From: Dermacentor variabilis
Taxonomy: Eukaryota > Arthropoda > Arachnida > Ixodida > Ixodidae
Reading direction: 5' to 3'
DNA length: 64,000 nucleotides
Assembly: GCF_050947875.1 (NCBI RefSeq)
Contig: NC_134569.1
Span: forward strand, 38,114,277 to 38,178,276
In this document: positions 1 through 14,598 of the stretch, piece after piece
How the letters are laid out: the number at the start of each line of letters is the position of its first letter
Position numbering within the stretch: position 1 is the stretch's first letter
Translations under genes and position numbers: made by a program
The notes under the pieces: model-generated
The model's input: only the letters and a program-made list of their open reading frames with translations
Database searches by the model: none
Told to the model about the DNA's origin: nothing

Positions 1-300
1 TGCCTGTGCTCCAAGATATTGGACTCCAAATTTTAATTGTCATTCGAACGATTACGCATGCAAGAGAGTTACGATCGGCGCGAAGCTCCTCCCTGATGTG
101 ACGCGGCTCTTGCGTGCGGCGTGTAGTCTGACAACAGTTATCATGTTTGCCTATGCCTTCGCCCTGTTGTCAGACTATACGCCGCACGCAACAGCCGCGT
201 GAAATCAGGGAGGAGCTTCGCGCTGATGCTAACTCTCTTGCATGCGTAATAATTCGAATGACAATTAAAATTTGGAGTCGAATATCTCGGAGCACAGACA
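1..300. repeat. Large foldback (inverted repeat), left arm cut by window start
   Basis: Positions 5-137 and 164-296 are reverse complements of each other, with about 11 mismatches over 133 bases by hand alignment and a 26-base spacer at 138-163. The similarity continues with one mismatch to positions 1 and 300, so the left arm probably runs beyond the window. Several mismatches lie next to one another (for example around 67-69 and 96-98), as expected for slow decay of an old palindrome. No protein is encoded. It could be a foldback transposon or the product of an inverted duplication. A transcript across it would form a long hairpin. The structure is seen directly; its origin is not known. 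Confidence 0.9.
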
Positions 301-1411
301 CGCGAGAAGAATTCTTTCAACTGACACTGTGTAGAAACACGACTACCTCTAAGATTTCACTACAAGCATACCCATTTACTGCACTCAACAACAAGTTAAT
401 TATTCAACTTTAGTTAATTGGGCTGCTGACAGCGATAATTATCATTCCACTTTGTGTGCCCCTGGCCAGACAACTTATTTGCACAGGTGTCCTTTGCGTG
501 CCTCCCAGTGCCTAACTTTAAGAAAACCATAAAGCTTAATTTTGAACACTCTGTATAGCCTGCAATGACACATTTCTCTGGTAATGTGATGAATGAACAC
601 GTAAATGTTTAGAAGCTTCACCTTTGTTTATGACTTGGAAAGGGGCTTTAATTTAAGGCCCTTCGCAACTTTTATGTATACGTTTCTCTTCGCTAACACT
701 GTCGGCAAGCGGAAAAAGATATTAAGGCAATCTTCTTCGTTATTGTTAGGCCCCCGAAACATCCGAGACCTTTTGGTTGCCGGAAAAACGAGTGCTTGAT
801 GAATACGCCTGCGCGTTTAAACTAAATCTAAACTGTTAATTGATTCAGAGGTAAGTAAGCGGAAGAAATCTCGGTGGCCACTGCGCACTGTCGTACATAC
901 AGTAAAGTGAAAATGGCGATCGTTTTGTTTGGACTTGCTTTTAATATGGACAGGCCAAATGTTGCACACCTTCTTCCAGACTGTCAAGAGTTTCGACTTC
1001 ACACTGCTTCGTGCACGCTGTCGCCTTTTCTGCTTTTAGAAATTCGAACAGCCAGAGATTGCTTCCGTATCATCGATCTTCTACATTACGTTTGCTTCTG
1101 GGTTGCTCGTACCCCATACATGCGGGCTTGCCACCAGAAGCGTTTGACTCGCACATTTTTCTTTTGCAGTGTCACCTACACTGTTGCCGTAGTGTTATGT
1201 GTAAGGTGTCACAGTACCGTCGCCACCAAATAGCGTTGCGAGCTGCGCGCGACTGTTATACTCATGTCAGTCATTATACGTGCTGCTACGAAGCGAAGAA
1301 AAAGCATGCATGGATATTGAATTAGATGAAATTCGGCCTTGCTCTGAAATAGCTTTAAGGTAAATTGGCGCCTTATATCTCAACGAAACGCAAACTTAGT
1401 CATTCGTCCAT
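301..1411. other. Unassigned non-coding stretch
   Basis: Mixed-composition sequence without a recognisable element. Open frames here are short (longest about 119 codons), overlap on both strands and lack known motifs. I see no gene. Confidence 0.5.
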
Positions 1412-1617
1412 TCTCACAGGCCATGGCGTCGCGCTGCTGAGCAAGAGATCGCGCCGGCCAGAGTTCAACGGGAGAAGAGAGCGAGATGCGCACGTGTATA
1501 ACCGTGCACTGGGAACACATTAAAGAAGCTCGGTTGGTCCAAATTAACCCGATATGTACTACTACGGCGTGCCTCATAATAAGATTGTGGTTTTAGCCCG
1601 TAAAACACCAGAATTTA
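1412..1617 (+). repeat. Diverged tRNA-headed SINE (Ruka-like), plus orientation
   Basis: The last 90 bases match the 3' body of the same SINE seen at 46001-46223 in reverse: a block like ACATTAAAGAA, then a GGTTGGTCCAAATTAA segment, then CTACGGCGTGCCTCATAAT and GTGGTTTTAGCCCGTAAAAC. The region before it (1412-1500) aligns loosely with the head. The copy is old, and the promoter boxes are not clearly preserved. Tick SINEs of this kind are transcribed by RNA polymerase III and moved by LINE enzymes. Confidence 0.6.
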
Positions 1618-3856
1618 TGTCATCTGTCTATGCGTGCTGGCTATATTTGCAAGCTGTGGTCATAAGGTAGAGAATAGCAGACAAAGAATAGGAGACCTAC
1701 ACTTTGTTTCTGAGATCACAAGCGCCAGGACCTGATTACAACGCTTTTATAAAAACGCATCATTTTGCCGTCCGGCTATGTGACAGTATGTGCCGTCTCG
1801 GTATGATAGTTATTGTTGGCATGCAGAATCTTGTGGTGCAAATTTGGTCAAGTGCAGCAAATGGGGTGCTACTCTTGGCGCATAACCGACAAAGCTGTAT
1901 TGATCGCCTGAAGTGTTGAAGAGACACGTAAAGGTCCCGAAATATTGTAATCAATTGTGACACGGGAAGCTGCTACCGCTCTAGGTTCCTTCTTACAAGT
2001 GTCATCCTTACAAGAAATTCCATCCTGCTCTGGACCATTAGAAGTAAACGTCGCTAAAAACGTAATGACAAAGCCGACGTGTTAAGCACGTCTGAAATTC
2101 GGACTTTTAGGCAACAATGAAATAACAAATCTCTGGCCCACCAGATGGCGTTGAAGGAAAGCTATACAGAAGGACACCTTGATCTTCTGACTTCAGTGGC
2201 AAAACATTAAGGCGATAAAAGATAAGTGAGTGTAATTGATGAATAGTTTTCTAGATTCAATAAGCGCTATATTTATCTAAACTTGCGGGAGGCTTATGTT
2301 ATGAAGGAATATGAATAAATAGAACAACAAATACAACTATAGTTACAAATGCGGTTGTATATCAAGACAACATCACAATAACATGTAGAACGTGATATGA
2401 GTTGAGTAAGTAGTTCACTTGACAAAGCTTCCACGTAACTGTCGTCTTGCTGAAGTACAGTTCAGGGGTCTTTGGCACATCTAACCGAGTTCAAACATAA
2501 ATATTTTCTGCTCAACGTGCCGTACGCTGTAGCACATGGCTACTATATACTGCAAGGACAGCCGTCACAGTAGATTCACTTAATGTAATAATGAAGGCAA
2601 AGTAAACATCTTTACTGAGTTTGGTAGCATTCTAGGATTTTCTTTTAATAATTGATCAGATCGTCTTTCATTGCAGTCTATGTGATCAATCAAGTGCGAT
2701 CACTTATGATACGCATTTGATTCTCGAGGTTAATTTGAAATTGCGTACAAACGAGCGGTGTTGCAAATTCGCCAGCACATATGCGGGTGCTTCAGTCTTC
2801 TGTAGGTATTAGCTCACCACCACGCTTAAACGGCGCTGTTCTCCTGTAATACAATTAGTAAATCATTATTTGCCAGTGGGCGGCTGCACCAGCTTTTATT
2901 TTTAGTGCATGAGCTCTCAGTGCTGTTGTTTTATACTAAAAGCGCATTTTTTGTTCTTTTCCTCGCGAAGCGGCTGTTCTTGTAGTGCGCCTACAGGTGG
3001 AGTGGAATTGGCTCAGGGATGCAAAATACGAAGAGCCAGGTTTCACATAGACAATGAAAACCGGAGTTCAACGTCCTCCACATCGCGGTTCGTAAATTCA
3101 ATTAGGCAGAAGCGCGGTGTTTCTGAGCTTTGCGGGGTCGTAAGGTTCATGACCGATGGTATTTTGTGAGATACGCAGCTGCTTGGCTCATGAACAGCTA
3201 ACTAGAGACAGGCTAACCCTAGCATAGTGTTCGTGAACTTGGCTCTTTTTATGCTTTACCTCTCGTTTATGCGGGGCGAGAAGCACAGTGCTGCAAAAGC
3301 GAGAGCGTCAAACAGCTGCGAATGACTGCCTTTTTATGGACGCGCTATAGCGATTTCCCCATCTACAGAGCGACTAAGCCGAAATGATAAGAAATGCAAA
3401 GGTATTTGTATGCGCCAGCGTCAGTGCTGTCGCACATTCCTTTGACGAAATAGCCGTAAGCGGAAATTGTAAAACAAATTTTTTGAAGAGGAATTATGCG
3501 TTCTAAGAACCCTGTAAGGTTCATTGTAGCTAGTCAAGGAACTCATATCTGTTTCGAAGCATCATATTCGTTTGTGACTTGTTCAGTGATTCTTTGCTCT
3601 AACGTGTGTCTCTAACTCACAGAATAGCACTATCCGTTTTTATGAGAACTCCGTCCAGCTAGGCAGCGAGGTTTGTATAAGCTAACAAAAACGGACCGTT
3701 CGTCTTCACTGAGAGACATAGCATAGCAGAGCTGCGGCAGTATTTAGCTTACGCCACCAACACCTTATCAGTCGTAACTCTTCAGGCTACTCCAATATTT
3801 GAGCTACATGAACGGTTAAAGTGCCGCAATATCTGGTTACACGAGTGATACAAATG
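1618..3856. other. Unassigned non-coding stretch
   Basis: No element, RNA gene or convincing exon seen. Composition is AT-leaning, with only short random open frames. Confidence 0.5.
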
Positions 3857-4458
<602 letters not shown>

Positions 4459-5366
4459 ATTTTTTTTTTCATTTATTATACCCCTCAGGGCCAAGGGCAT
4501 TACAGAGGGGGAGTGGTAAATACAAAAGGAAGACAAAGACAGTTATTTACATGAGTGTTTAAATGGCACCTGTATATACAATATTAGCTAAGGCTTCACG
4601 GAACTGTTCATAATTAATAAGGCCTACAACTTCGGCGGGAAGATGGTTCCAGTCACGCGAGGTTCGCGGCAAGAATGATTGTGAAAAACTTTTAGTGTTG
4701 CATGACAAAATACCAACTTTGTACTGATGATCAATGCGACGGGATACATAAATTGGATGGGGGATGAGGTGATCTCGTAGGGTATGGTGATGGTACAACT
4801 TGTGGAAGAGGGCAATACGAGACACTTTTCTGCGAGATGCCAGCGATGGGAGGCAAAGATTAGATTTCATGTTAGTTATACTCGCTGTGCGGTTGTAGTT
4901 AGCAAGAATAAAACGTACAGAGTTATTTTGAACCATCTCGAGGTCAGTGATTAGATTTTCACGAGCAGGGTCCCATACCGGAGTCGCGTATTCGAGTTTG
5001 GGTCGTATTAATGTTTTATATAACAAAAGTTTCAAATTAGTAGGTACGTTGAAAAAGTTGCGACGTAGGTAGCCAAGCATGCGATTAGCGTTTTTGATTA
5101 TGTTTTCAGTATGAAGAGACCAGTTCAGGTTAGAAGTGATGTAAACACCAAGATATTTATATGAAGAAACTGATTCCAACGACATGTTGTTAATGTAGTA
5201 CGACGGTATTATAGATGTTTTCCTAGAAACACGCATGACTTTGCATTTGTTAATATTGAGCTCCATTAACCATTCATTGCACCAGTTCCCTATCGTGGTA
5301 AGGTCTGACTGAAGTAATTCAATATCGTTAGCATTGGTAACTTCTCTGAAGATGACGCAATAATCA
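4459..5366 (-). mobile_element. CR1/L2-like LINE, 5'-truncated, 3' part of reverse transcriptase
   Basis: The minus strand encodes the end of a LINE reverse transcriptase in one open frame (about 5366 to 4561). Visible parts are a segment just after the catalytic box (YCVIFREV, where YADDCVIFRE is expected), a KYLGVYITSNLNW block (palm/thumb region), RPKLEYATPVWDP, and a C-terminal DWNHLP block typical of CR1/L2 elements. The 3' end lies at 4459-4468 as an A-run on the minus strand, preceded by a short UTR that ends in a TATAATAAATG-like sequence. The element is cut at about 5366, exactly where a small hairpin (5368-5387) starts. The reading frame upstream of that point to 5539 is unrelated DNA. 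The fragment has no polymerase catalytic site and cannot move by itself. Confidence 0.85.
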
Positions 5367-5640
5367 TGCCTTCCATAAATGGAAGGCAAGGCGCGACTAG
5401 TCGCTCCTCCACGATGTTGGGCCTCAGAAGATGATGAGGCACGGGGAGGTATACATAAACATGCGGGATGACACCTTTTACTGCCGAATTCCTGACATAG
5501 AAAAGACGCACACGTCATCGCACCCCGAGCCGAGGACACACTGCTTCACCGTAGCCAAGGCGATCGCGCGTTGGTCGACGTCCTGCAATGAGTAATGATT
5601 GTGAGGTCACTAGGAAACCACAAGCGGTTACGATCAACAC
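5367..5640. other. Spacer between two LINE copies, with short hairpin at its left end
   Basis: Begins with a 9-bp perfect hairpin (arms 5368-5376 and 5379-5387) at the LINE truncation point. The rest is GC-rich and unrecognised. Confidence 0.4.
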
Positions 5641-5706
5641 AGGCCAAACAAAATTGGTTCCCCACAAACTCCCTCTGAAACTATCGAAAAAGCAATCGCA
5701 GAGGCA

Positions 5707-6566
5707 TTGAAAACATCCATCTGCTCGCTTACAAGATCAGCAAGGCGAACAGATTTGGACAGGGAACTGGAGAGGCTGCGTGTGGCACGCCGACAGGCGG
5801 AGCGGAGGTATCGGCGCACGAAGTGCGTCTGGGATCTGAGGGCTTCACGACGCATACAAAAGAAAGTCCAGCGTCGCATGGATAAATTGCAAGATAAGCG
5901 ATGGAAACCGCTCTCGCACATATGGAGAACGGTTAGGGGTCTTCGCTCCTTTCCGCATCAAAGGAAGCCCTTCGCTGCTCTGGCCCTCTACCAACTCCGC
6001 TCGGAACTTCAAGTGGCTGAAGAGTTCTGTGCACGCGTTGCTGGGTCCGTGGCCATCATTATTGACGCAGCATTGAATGACATCCCTGAGGCACGTGTAC
6101 AAGAAATGAACGTGCTATTTTCACTCGAAGAGCTCGATGTTGCGTTGGCGACCTGCAGGCGTTCTTCGTCACCAGGACCTGATGGCATCACGTATGCTGC
6201 CCTATGCCACCTTGGACATGACGCACATGATGAGCTGCTAAACTACTACAATGAATCTGGGAAAACGGCGTCGTTCCTAAACAATGGAAATCGAGCCGCT
6301 TGTTCCCCATTCTGAAACCTGGAAAATCTCCGCTTGAGCTCTCATCATATCGTCCGATTGCGCTTTCGACCTGCGTCGGAAAAGTGATGGAAAGAATGAT
6401 TCTTGCTCGCTTGGAATGGTACCTAGAGCGATTCAAGATCTATCCGGACGCCATGACAGGCTTTCGTCGAGGTGGCACGTCCATCGACAACGTCATTGAC
6501 ATCGTAACATGGGTCCAAAATCAACAAAGCCTCAAGCGCCTATCTGCGGCACTTTTTCTCGTATAA
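5707..6566 (+). pseudogene. LINE ORF2 N-terminal RT segment (frameshifted)
   Basis: A first open frame (5707-6315) encodes a basic linker rich in Arg and Lys (ARRQAERRYRRTK), then EEFCARVAGSVAI and the SSSPGPDGITYAALCHLG block, where PGPDGI is the conserved entry motif of LINE reverse transcriptases. The frame shifts at about 6300 into a second open frame (6300-6566) carrying PILKPGKSPLELSSYRPIAL and GFRRGGTSIDNV, the next RT blocks. A one-base deletion near 6557, compared with the copy at 42756, then breaks the frame within the first catalytic block (LFLDIKGAYDNV in active relatives). All three pieces come from one former protein. Confidence 0.88.
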
Positions 6567-8500
6567 AAGAAGCATACGACAACGTCGCCCATGAGGCCAT
6601 ACAGAACTCACTTGAGGCTGTTGGAGTTGGTGGCCGGATATATAAATGGATTCGGGACTATTTGACTGAGAGGCGTTTTTTCTTACAGAGCGAAGACGAC
6701 CCAACCTCAGACCATTACATCTGCCGTGGTGTGCCGCAGGGTGGAGTGTTGAGCCCTATTTTGTTCAACCTCGTCCTGGTAGGACTAGCGGATTACCTAC
6801 CGCAGACAGTTCATGTCTCAATATACGCCGACGACATTTGCATCTGGGCCTCTGTGGTGACTCGCCCTCAGCTAACAGCCAGGCTTCAGCGGGCGGCAAC
6901 CATGACGGCGTCTTATCTAAGAGAACAAGGCCTCAGTATGCGTACTGAAAAGTGTACATTACTTGGTTTTACGCACAAACAAATGTCATTGTATCCTGTT
7001 TCCATCAATAGTCAAGCTGTATCCTATGTTAAGACGCATCGCTTTCTGGGCGTCATCATTGACCGCAACCTCTCGTGGAGCGCTCACTGCGTCTATCTGA
7101 AGAAGTTAGTCGCCATTGCTCAGGTCTTCAAATTTCTCTGCGGGAAAAACTGGGGTACACCAGTCCATTCTATGTTGCAGCTGTACAGGGTTTTGTTTCT
7201 CGGACTCCTACGTTACAGCCTACCAGTGTTGTCAAATGCATGCAAGACGAACTTTCACGCCTTGGAGAGCATACAAGGTCAAGCCCTACAAACGTGTTTA
7301 GGGCTGCCTCGGCGCACCTCAACAGCAGCAACAATCGCCATTGCGGGAGATCATACAATCCAGACACATGTAACCGTCGACTCTCGCAGAGCGCACATTC
7401 GCCATTTATCAAAGATCCCCGACCATCATTTGGCCTCCCTACTAGCCGAGAGAGAGAGACCTCAAGCGACCTTTTCACGAGTGATTAGCGCTCATCAAGA
7501 GTGCATACCGGCATATTTTACTCCGGCGGCGAAGCCTGCCTCACCCCTGTGGTGCCTGCGACAGCCTCAAGTGAATTTTGCTATTCCTGGAATTACAAAA
7601 AAGCCCAGTCATCCATCGCCGGCTCTGAAGCAACTTACGCTCCTATCACTGCACCAGACGTATCATGACCACATTCATATATATACTGATGGTTCGACCT
7701 CACCTACCAGCTCAACTGTCGCTCTCGTCGTTCCAGCCAAGAACGTTACAGTTAAATTCAAATTGTCGCACACGACGACATCTACATCGGCAGAACTTGC
7801 AGCTCTCCATGCCGCTATGATGTACATCACCCAACAGCCAACACAGAAACGGGTCGTATTTTGTGACTTTAAGGCAGCCCTTCACAGCATCAAGTCTGCA
7901 TTACGTCACAGAACTTACGAGCAGATGATATCTGACATCAGGGAAGTGCGCCACCATGCTCTTGAAAGAGGACACCACATTATATTTCAATGGATCCCTG
8001 CTCACTGTGGCATTGTCGGCAACAACCTACCTGACAAGGCTGCCCGGTGTGCCCACGAAGATACCAAGATGCATCCAACACCTTTGGCGAGGTCGGACGC
8101 TGCCAGAGAACTTCGCCTACTTGCACGCAAGAAGTCACAAGATCTCCGAATTTCAACTGTCTTCAATTGCACATTACGTAAACTGGACCCCACGCTACGG
8201 CTACAACTGCCATCTAGCCTTTCCCGCGGTGAAACAACCTTGTTGTGTCGCTTGTGGCTGGGAGTAGCGTTCACGAACGCATACTCCTACCGTATGGGAA
8301 TGGCCGACAGCCCGATGTGCGACTGCTGTGGGTGCGAGGAGACCATCGAGCACCTATTGTGTACCTGCCCTGCTACGATGTCCAGCGCCTCTCTCTGCGG
8401 GCAACATTACGCTGACTGGACTCGAGACCATTCACCGAGTGAAAGATACTCGGACCATGGCCACACCTGTCACTTGCTCGAACAGCGATTCGTGCACTAG
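6509..8500 (+). CDS. LINE ORF2 C-terminal part: reverse transcriptase, RNase H and zinc cluster
   Basis: A 663-codon open frame, of which roughly the first 18 codons are out-of-frame start sequence. It carries EAYDNV, GVPQGGVLSP and the polymerase box YADD at residues 106-109, then a thumb region (HRFLGVIIDRNLSW). An RNase H domain follows with acidic residues D394 (YTDGS), E429, D453 (CDFKAAL, with Phe where Ser is usual) and D509 (NNLPDKAAR). A C-terminal Cys/His cluster (CDCCGCEETIEHLLCTC, from C604) is typical of I-group LINEs. In a living element this protein makes cDNA by target-primed reverse transcription and removes the RNA strand. Here it lacks its endonuclease and the first catalytic Asp because of the upstream frameshift. 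The long open frame implies a recent insertion. Confidence 0.9.
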   Translation: MGPKSTKPQAPICGTFSRIKEAYDNVAHEAIQNSLEAVGVGGRIYKWIRDYLTERRFFLQSEDDPTSDHYICRGVPQGGVLSPILFNLVLVGLADYLPQTVHVSIYADDICIWASVVTRPQLTARLQRAATMTASYLREQGLSMRTEKCTLLGFTHKQMSLYPVSINSQAVSYVKTHRFLGVIIDRNLSWSAHCVYLKKLVAIAQVFKFLCGKNWGTPVHSMLQLYRVLFLGLLRYSLPVLSNACKTNFHALESIQGQALQTCLGLPRRTSTAATIAIAGDHTIQTHVTVDSRRAHIRHLSKIPDHHLASLLAERERPQATFSRVISAHQECIPAYFTPAAKPASPLWCLRQPQVNFAIPGITKKPSHPSPALKQLTLLSLHQTYHDHIHIYTDGSTSPTSSTVALVVPAKNVTVKFKLSHTTTSTSAELAALHAAMMYITQQPTQKRVVFCDFKAALHSIKSALRHRTYEQMISDIREVRHHALERGHHIIFQWIPAHCGIVGNNLPDKAARCAHEDTKMHPTPLARSDAARELRLLARKKSQDLRISTVFNCTLRKLDPTLRLQLPSSLSRGETTLLCRLWLGVAFTNAYSYRMGMADSPMCDCCGCEETIEHLLCTCPATMSSASLCGQHYADWTRDHSPSERYSDHGHTCHLLEQRFVH

Positions 8501-8893
8501 TGCAGCACTTGAAGTGCACCGGCTTAAGAGACCGTTTATTGTGTCCTTGTGTATGGTGTCCCTCCCACACGTACTCAGTGCTTACTCTCTCATTTTCTTT
8601 CTCTTTCTATTCCCCTTTCCCCCAACCCCAGTGCAGGGTAGCAAACCGGATGCTGTTCTGGTTGACCTCCCTGCCTTTCCTATCCTTGTTTTCTCTCTCT
8701 CTCTCTCCCTTTGAAACTTGGCCGTTGCTCCGGGGAAACGTTCCAAGTTTGCGAGATCGGGGCCACATGGACGGTTCGCGTTTCTTTCCGCCTCGCGGTC
8801 CTGACGGGCAGCACGCTCACGGGACCGCCACCACGGTAGAGCGGCAGAAAAGGAGGAGCGCGAGCGCTTGCAACGCCGGCAAAGAGAGGGCGG

Positions 8894-9082
8894 TGCGAAC
8901 GAAGCCATGGTGACGCGGGTCAAGGTGTAGTATCTATTCTTATCAGCTTACTATCTGATATGGGTTGTATTTGAACTTAAGCTATTAAACTTATTTTTGC
9001 AAGCTGGCGGAGTGCTTAAAGCCTGCTTCAACTCCACCGCGGGTAGGCCCGGTATTGCAGTAACTTCGGGATCGGCTCACGC
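8894..9082 (+). ncRNA. U2 snRNA-like sequence (probable pseudogene or diverged variant)
   Basis: U2 small nuclear RNA pairs with the intron branch site in the spliceosome. Seen here: GTGTAGTATCTATTCTTATC at 8925-8944, nearly identical to the universally conserved U2 segment that includes the branch-site recognition GUAGUA; then AGCTTACTATCTGATATGGG (stem II region); ATTAAACTTATTTTTG at 8984-8999 with an Sm-site-like T-run; a stem III-like segment with CTGGCGGAGTGCTTAAAGCC; and a stem IV-like segment GGCCCGGTATTGCAGTAACT at 9046-9065 ending in CTCACGC. The length, about 189, matches U2. The first 30 bases (stem I) are poorly conserved, and I see no clear snRNA promoter element upstream. That points to a pseudogene or retro-copy rather than a working gene. 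It starts about 170 bases after a LINE 3' end. Confidence 0.82.
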
Positions 9083-9185
9083 ATAGGGAGAAATTCTCGG
9101 TCTACACGGCTCTTGCCCGCGGACACGTTTTTAATCGGAACCTAGCAAATACAGCTTCGCTGCAATGTTGCTGCTACTGATTACG

Positions 9186-12986
<3,801 letters not shown>

Positions 12987-13240
12987 GGGGGTTGGTCGAT
13001 CCCTCGCCGAATATATTTGTGGATAAATAACGAAAGATTACATGATCACCTAACAGAGGTGGGCAAATGACTTCTTTCTTTCTTGGTTTTGCTCACCGAC
13101 CCTCACGAAGCAAGCCATGCCCTCCACTACACCTTCATCCTCATTCTGAAAAATTTGCCTGCCGTTTCTCACCGACCCAACAAAAGATTCACCAGCCCTC
13201 TCTCGCCCACACTTGCACATCGAAAATGCTGCCATACTTC

Positions 13241-13825
13241 ACTGGAATGAGCACCCCCAACGAAGCGGCTCACGGCGTTGCTCGGGGCCTGACTCACCGA
13301 GCAGCATCGGAGGACGAGCCCCCGCGGGGTACTGCAAATGTCTAGGCATGGGAGGATCGTATGACCACTTTTCACGACATCATGGCACACTACCAATTAC
13401 AAAGACGCATATACCCATTCCCTCACGCTAGGTTAGACAGTACGCAAGCAGTACACTTCAGACAATTACAAACAGACTCTTACAGAAACCCCAGACTCAT
13501 GCACGCCATGTATCCAGACATGTACACTACAAACAGATGCACATCGTGTGGCGAGGTTGCCACACTAAATCATATGTTATGGGAGTGTCGGGACCTAACA
13601 AACAAGTCGGGCAGTGCCGACCCCTCCGTCTCTTCCACCGCCAGCCTCCAGTCACGCTGGATGACCGCACTGCTCAGCTCTGACCTGACAGCACAACTCT
13701 GGGCCGTCCAGCGAGCCGAGGAAGCCGCTTCGAGACAAGGTCTCGGAACCGCGTCCGCGGCGGGTGCCCAGACCTACTAAAAAGACGCCGGACTCAAATC
13801 TTGTTGATTTGAAGCAAAAGTTTAC
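13241..13825 (+). mobile_element. 3' end of a second RNase H LINE family (same family as 53.2-55.9 kb)
   Basis: The beginning encodes the last RNase H motif (STPNEAAHGVARGLTHRA). The open frame 13361-13780 then encodes the C-terminal tail: FHDIMAHYQLQRRIYPFPHA, QLQTDSYRNPRLMHAMYPDM and the Cys/His cluster CTSCGEVATLNHMLWEC. The minus-strand element at 53-56 kb has the matching SEITKHFYLERRLFPPPHPK. The copy ends near AAGCAAAAGTTTA (about 13814-13828), followed by a CT run. It is 5'-truncated. Confidence 0.8.
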
Positions 13826-14598
13826 GCTCTCTCTCTCGTCGTGTTTCAGTGGCTGCCGGGTCATTGCTGTATCTCCGGCAACGACCTCGCCGACGAATAT
13901 GCTAGCAATGCACACGAAGGAGCGAGCCTTGTTTCTGTACCTTTATCGAGGACTGGCGCAGCCCAACACTTAAGCAAGCTAGCACACCGTATGACGTTGG
14001 AGAAGTGGCGCGCACCTGAATTCACCTGAATTCACCTAGCGGCGACTGCGTTCCCTCGACTCATCTATGCAAGTGCGGCTGTTACATGGGCTTTCGCGAA
14101 AGGAGAAAACATGGCGGCGCCGCTTACGCTTGGGCGTCGCATTCACCAATGCATATACGTGTTTGATTGGAATGGCCGATAGTACCGAGTGCAATGCCTG
14201 CGGTGTCGAGGAGACTTAGAATATCTACTGTGCTTCTGTCCAACTTTTGAAAATGAAAGACGTGACCTCTGCACAGCTCCAAATCAGTTAGATAGAAAAC
14301 CATACACATTTAACAAGACCTTGGGACCATGGCCTCGGATATCGCAGCTACAGAAGGCCACAAAAGCGCTGCTGCGATATTTGAAAGGTACCGGATTGAG
14401 CGACCGTCTGTGATCCAGACTGAGTGACCGTCAGTGGATATGGAGCAGAAAACTGTTGCCACGTCGGCGATATCCACAGTGGACTCTTTCTCTTCTCGTC
14501 TTAATCTTTCCCTCCCCTTCCCCCATTGTAACGTAGCAAACTGGACTCAGCCCTGGTTAACCTCCCTGCCTTTCATTTATCGTTCTCTCTCTCTCTTA
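13826..14598 (+). mobile_element. I-type LINE 3' end (RNase H end to UTR), joined to a CT run
   Basis: After the CT run (13829-13838) the sequence enters at an RNase H motif: FQWLPGHCCISGNDLADEYA (His and final Asp present). This matches the minus-strand copy at 22092-23000 (FQWLPGHCGISGNDLADEAA) and continues through EKWRAPEF, a frameshifted Cys/His cluster region and LDRKPYTFNKTLGPWP. The UTR has the family's pyrimidine-rich block (AACCTCCCTGCCTTTC near 14560) and ends in a CT run at about 14585-14597. The frame is broken several times. Confidence 0.85.

Larger units (their letters stand above)
5641..8722 (+). mobile_element. I-type LINE copy with RNase H, 5'-truncated
   Basis: This copy runs from the linker after the endonuclease domain to the 3' end. 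It aligns along its length with the fuller copy at 39.6-44.9 kb, with similarity clear from about 5700. The 3' end has a pyrimidine-rich UTR, a GGTTGACCTCCCTGCCTTTCC block, a (CT)n run at about 8694-8709 and a terminal GAAACTTG shared with the other copy. Relative to that copy it lacks about 36 bases near 5910, which keeps the frame. The only clear break is a one-base deletion near 6557. The endonuclease and gag parts are missing, so it could not retrotranspose alone. Confidence 0.92.
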
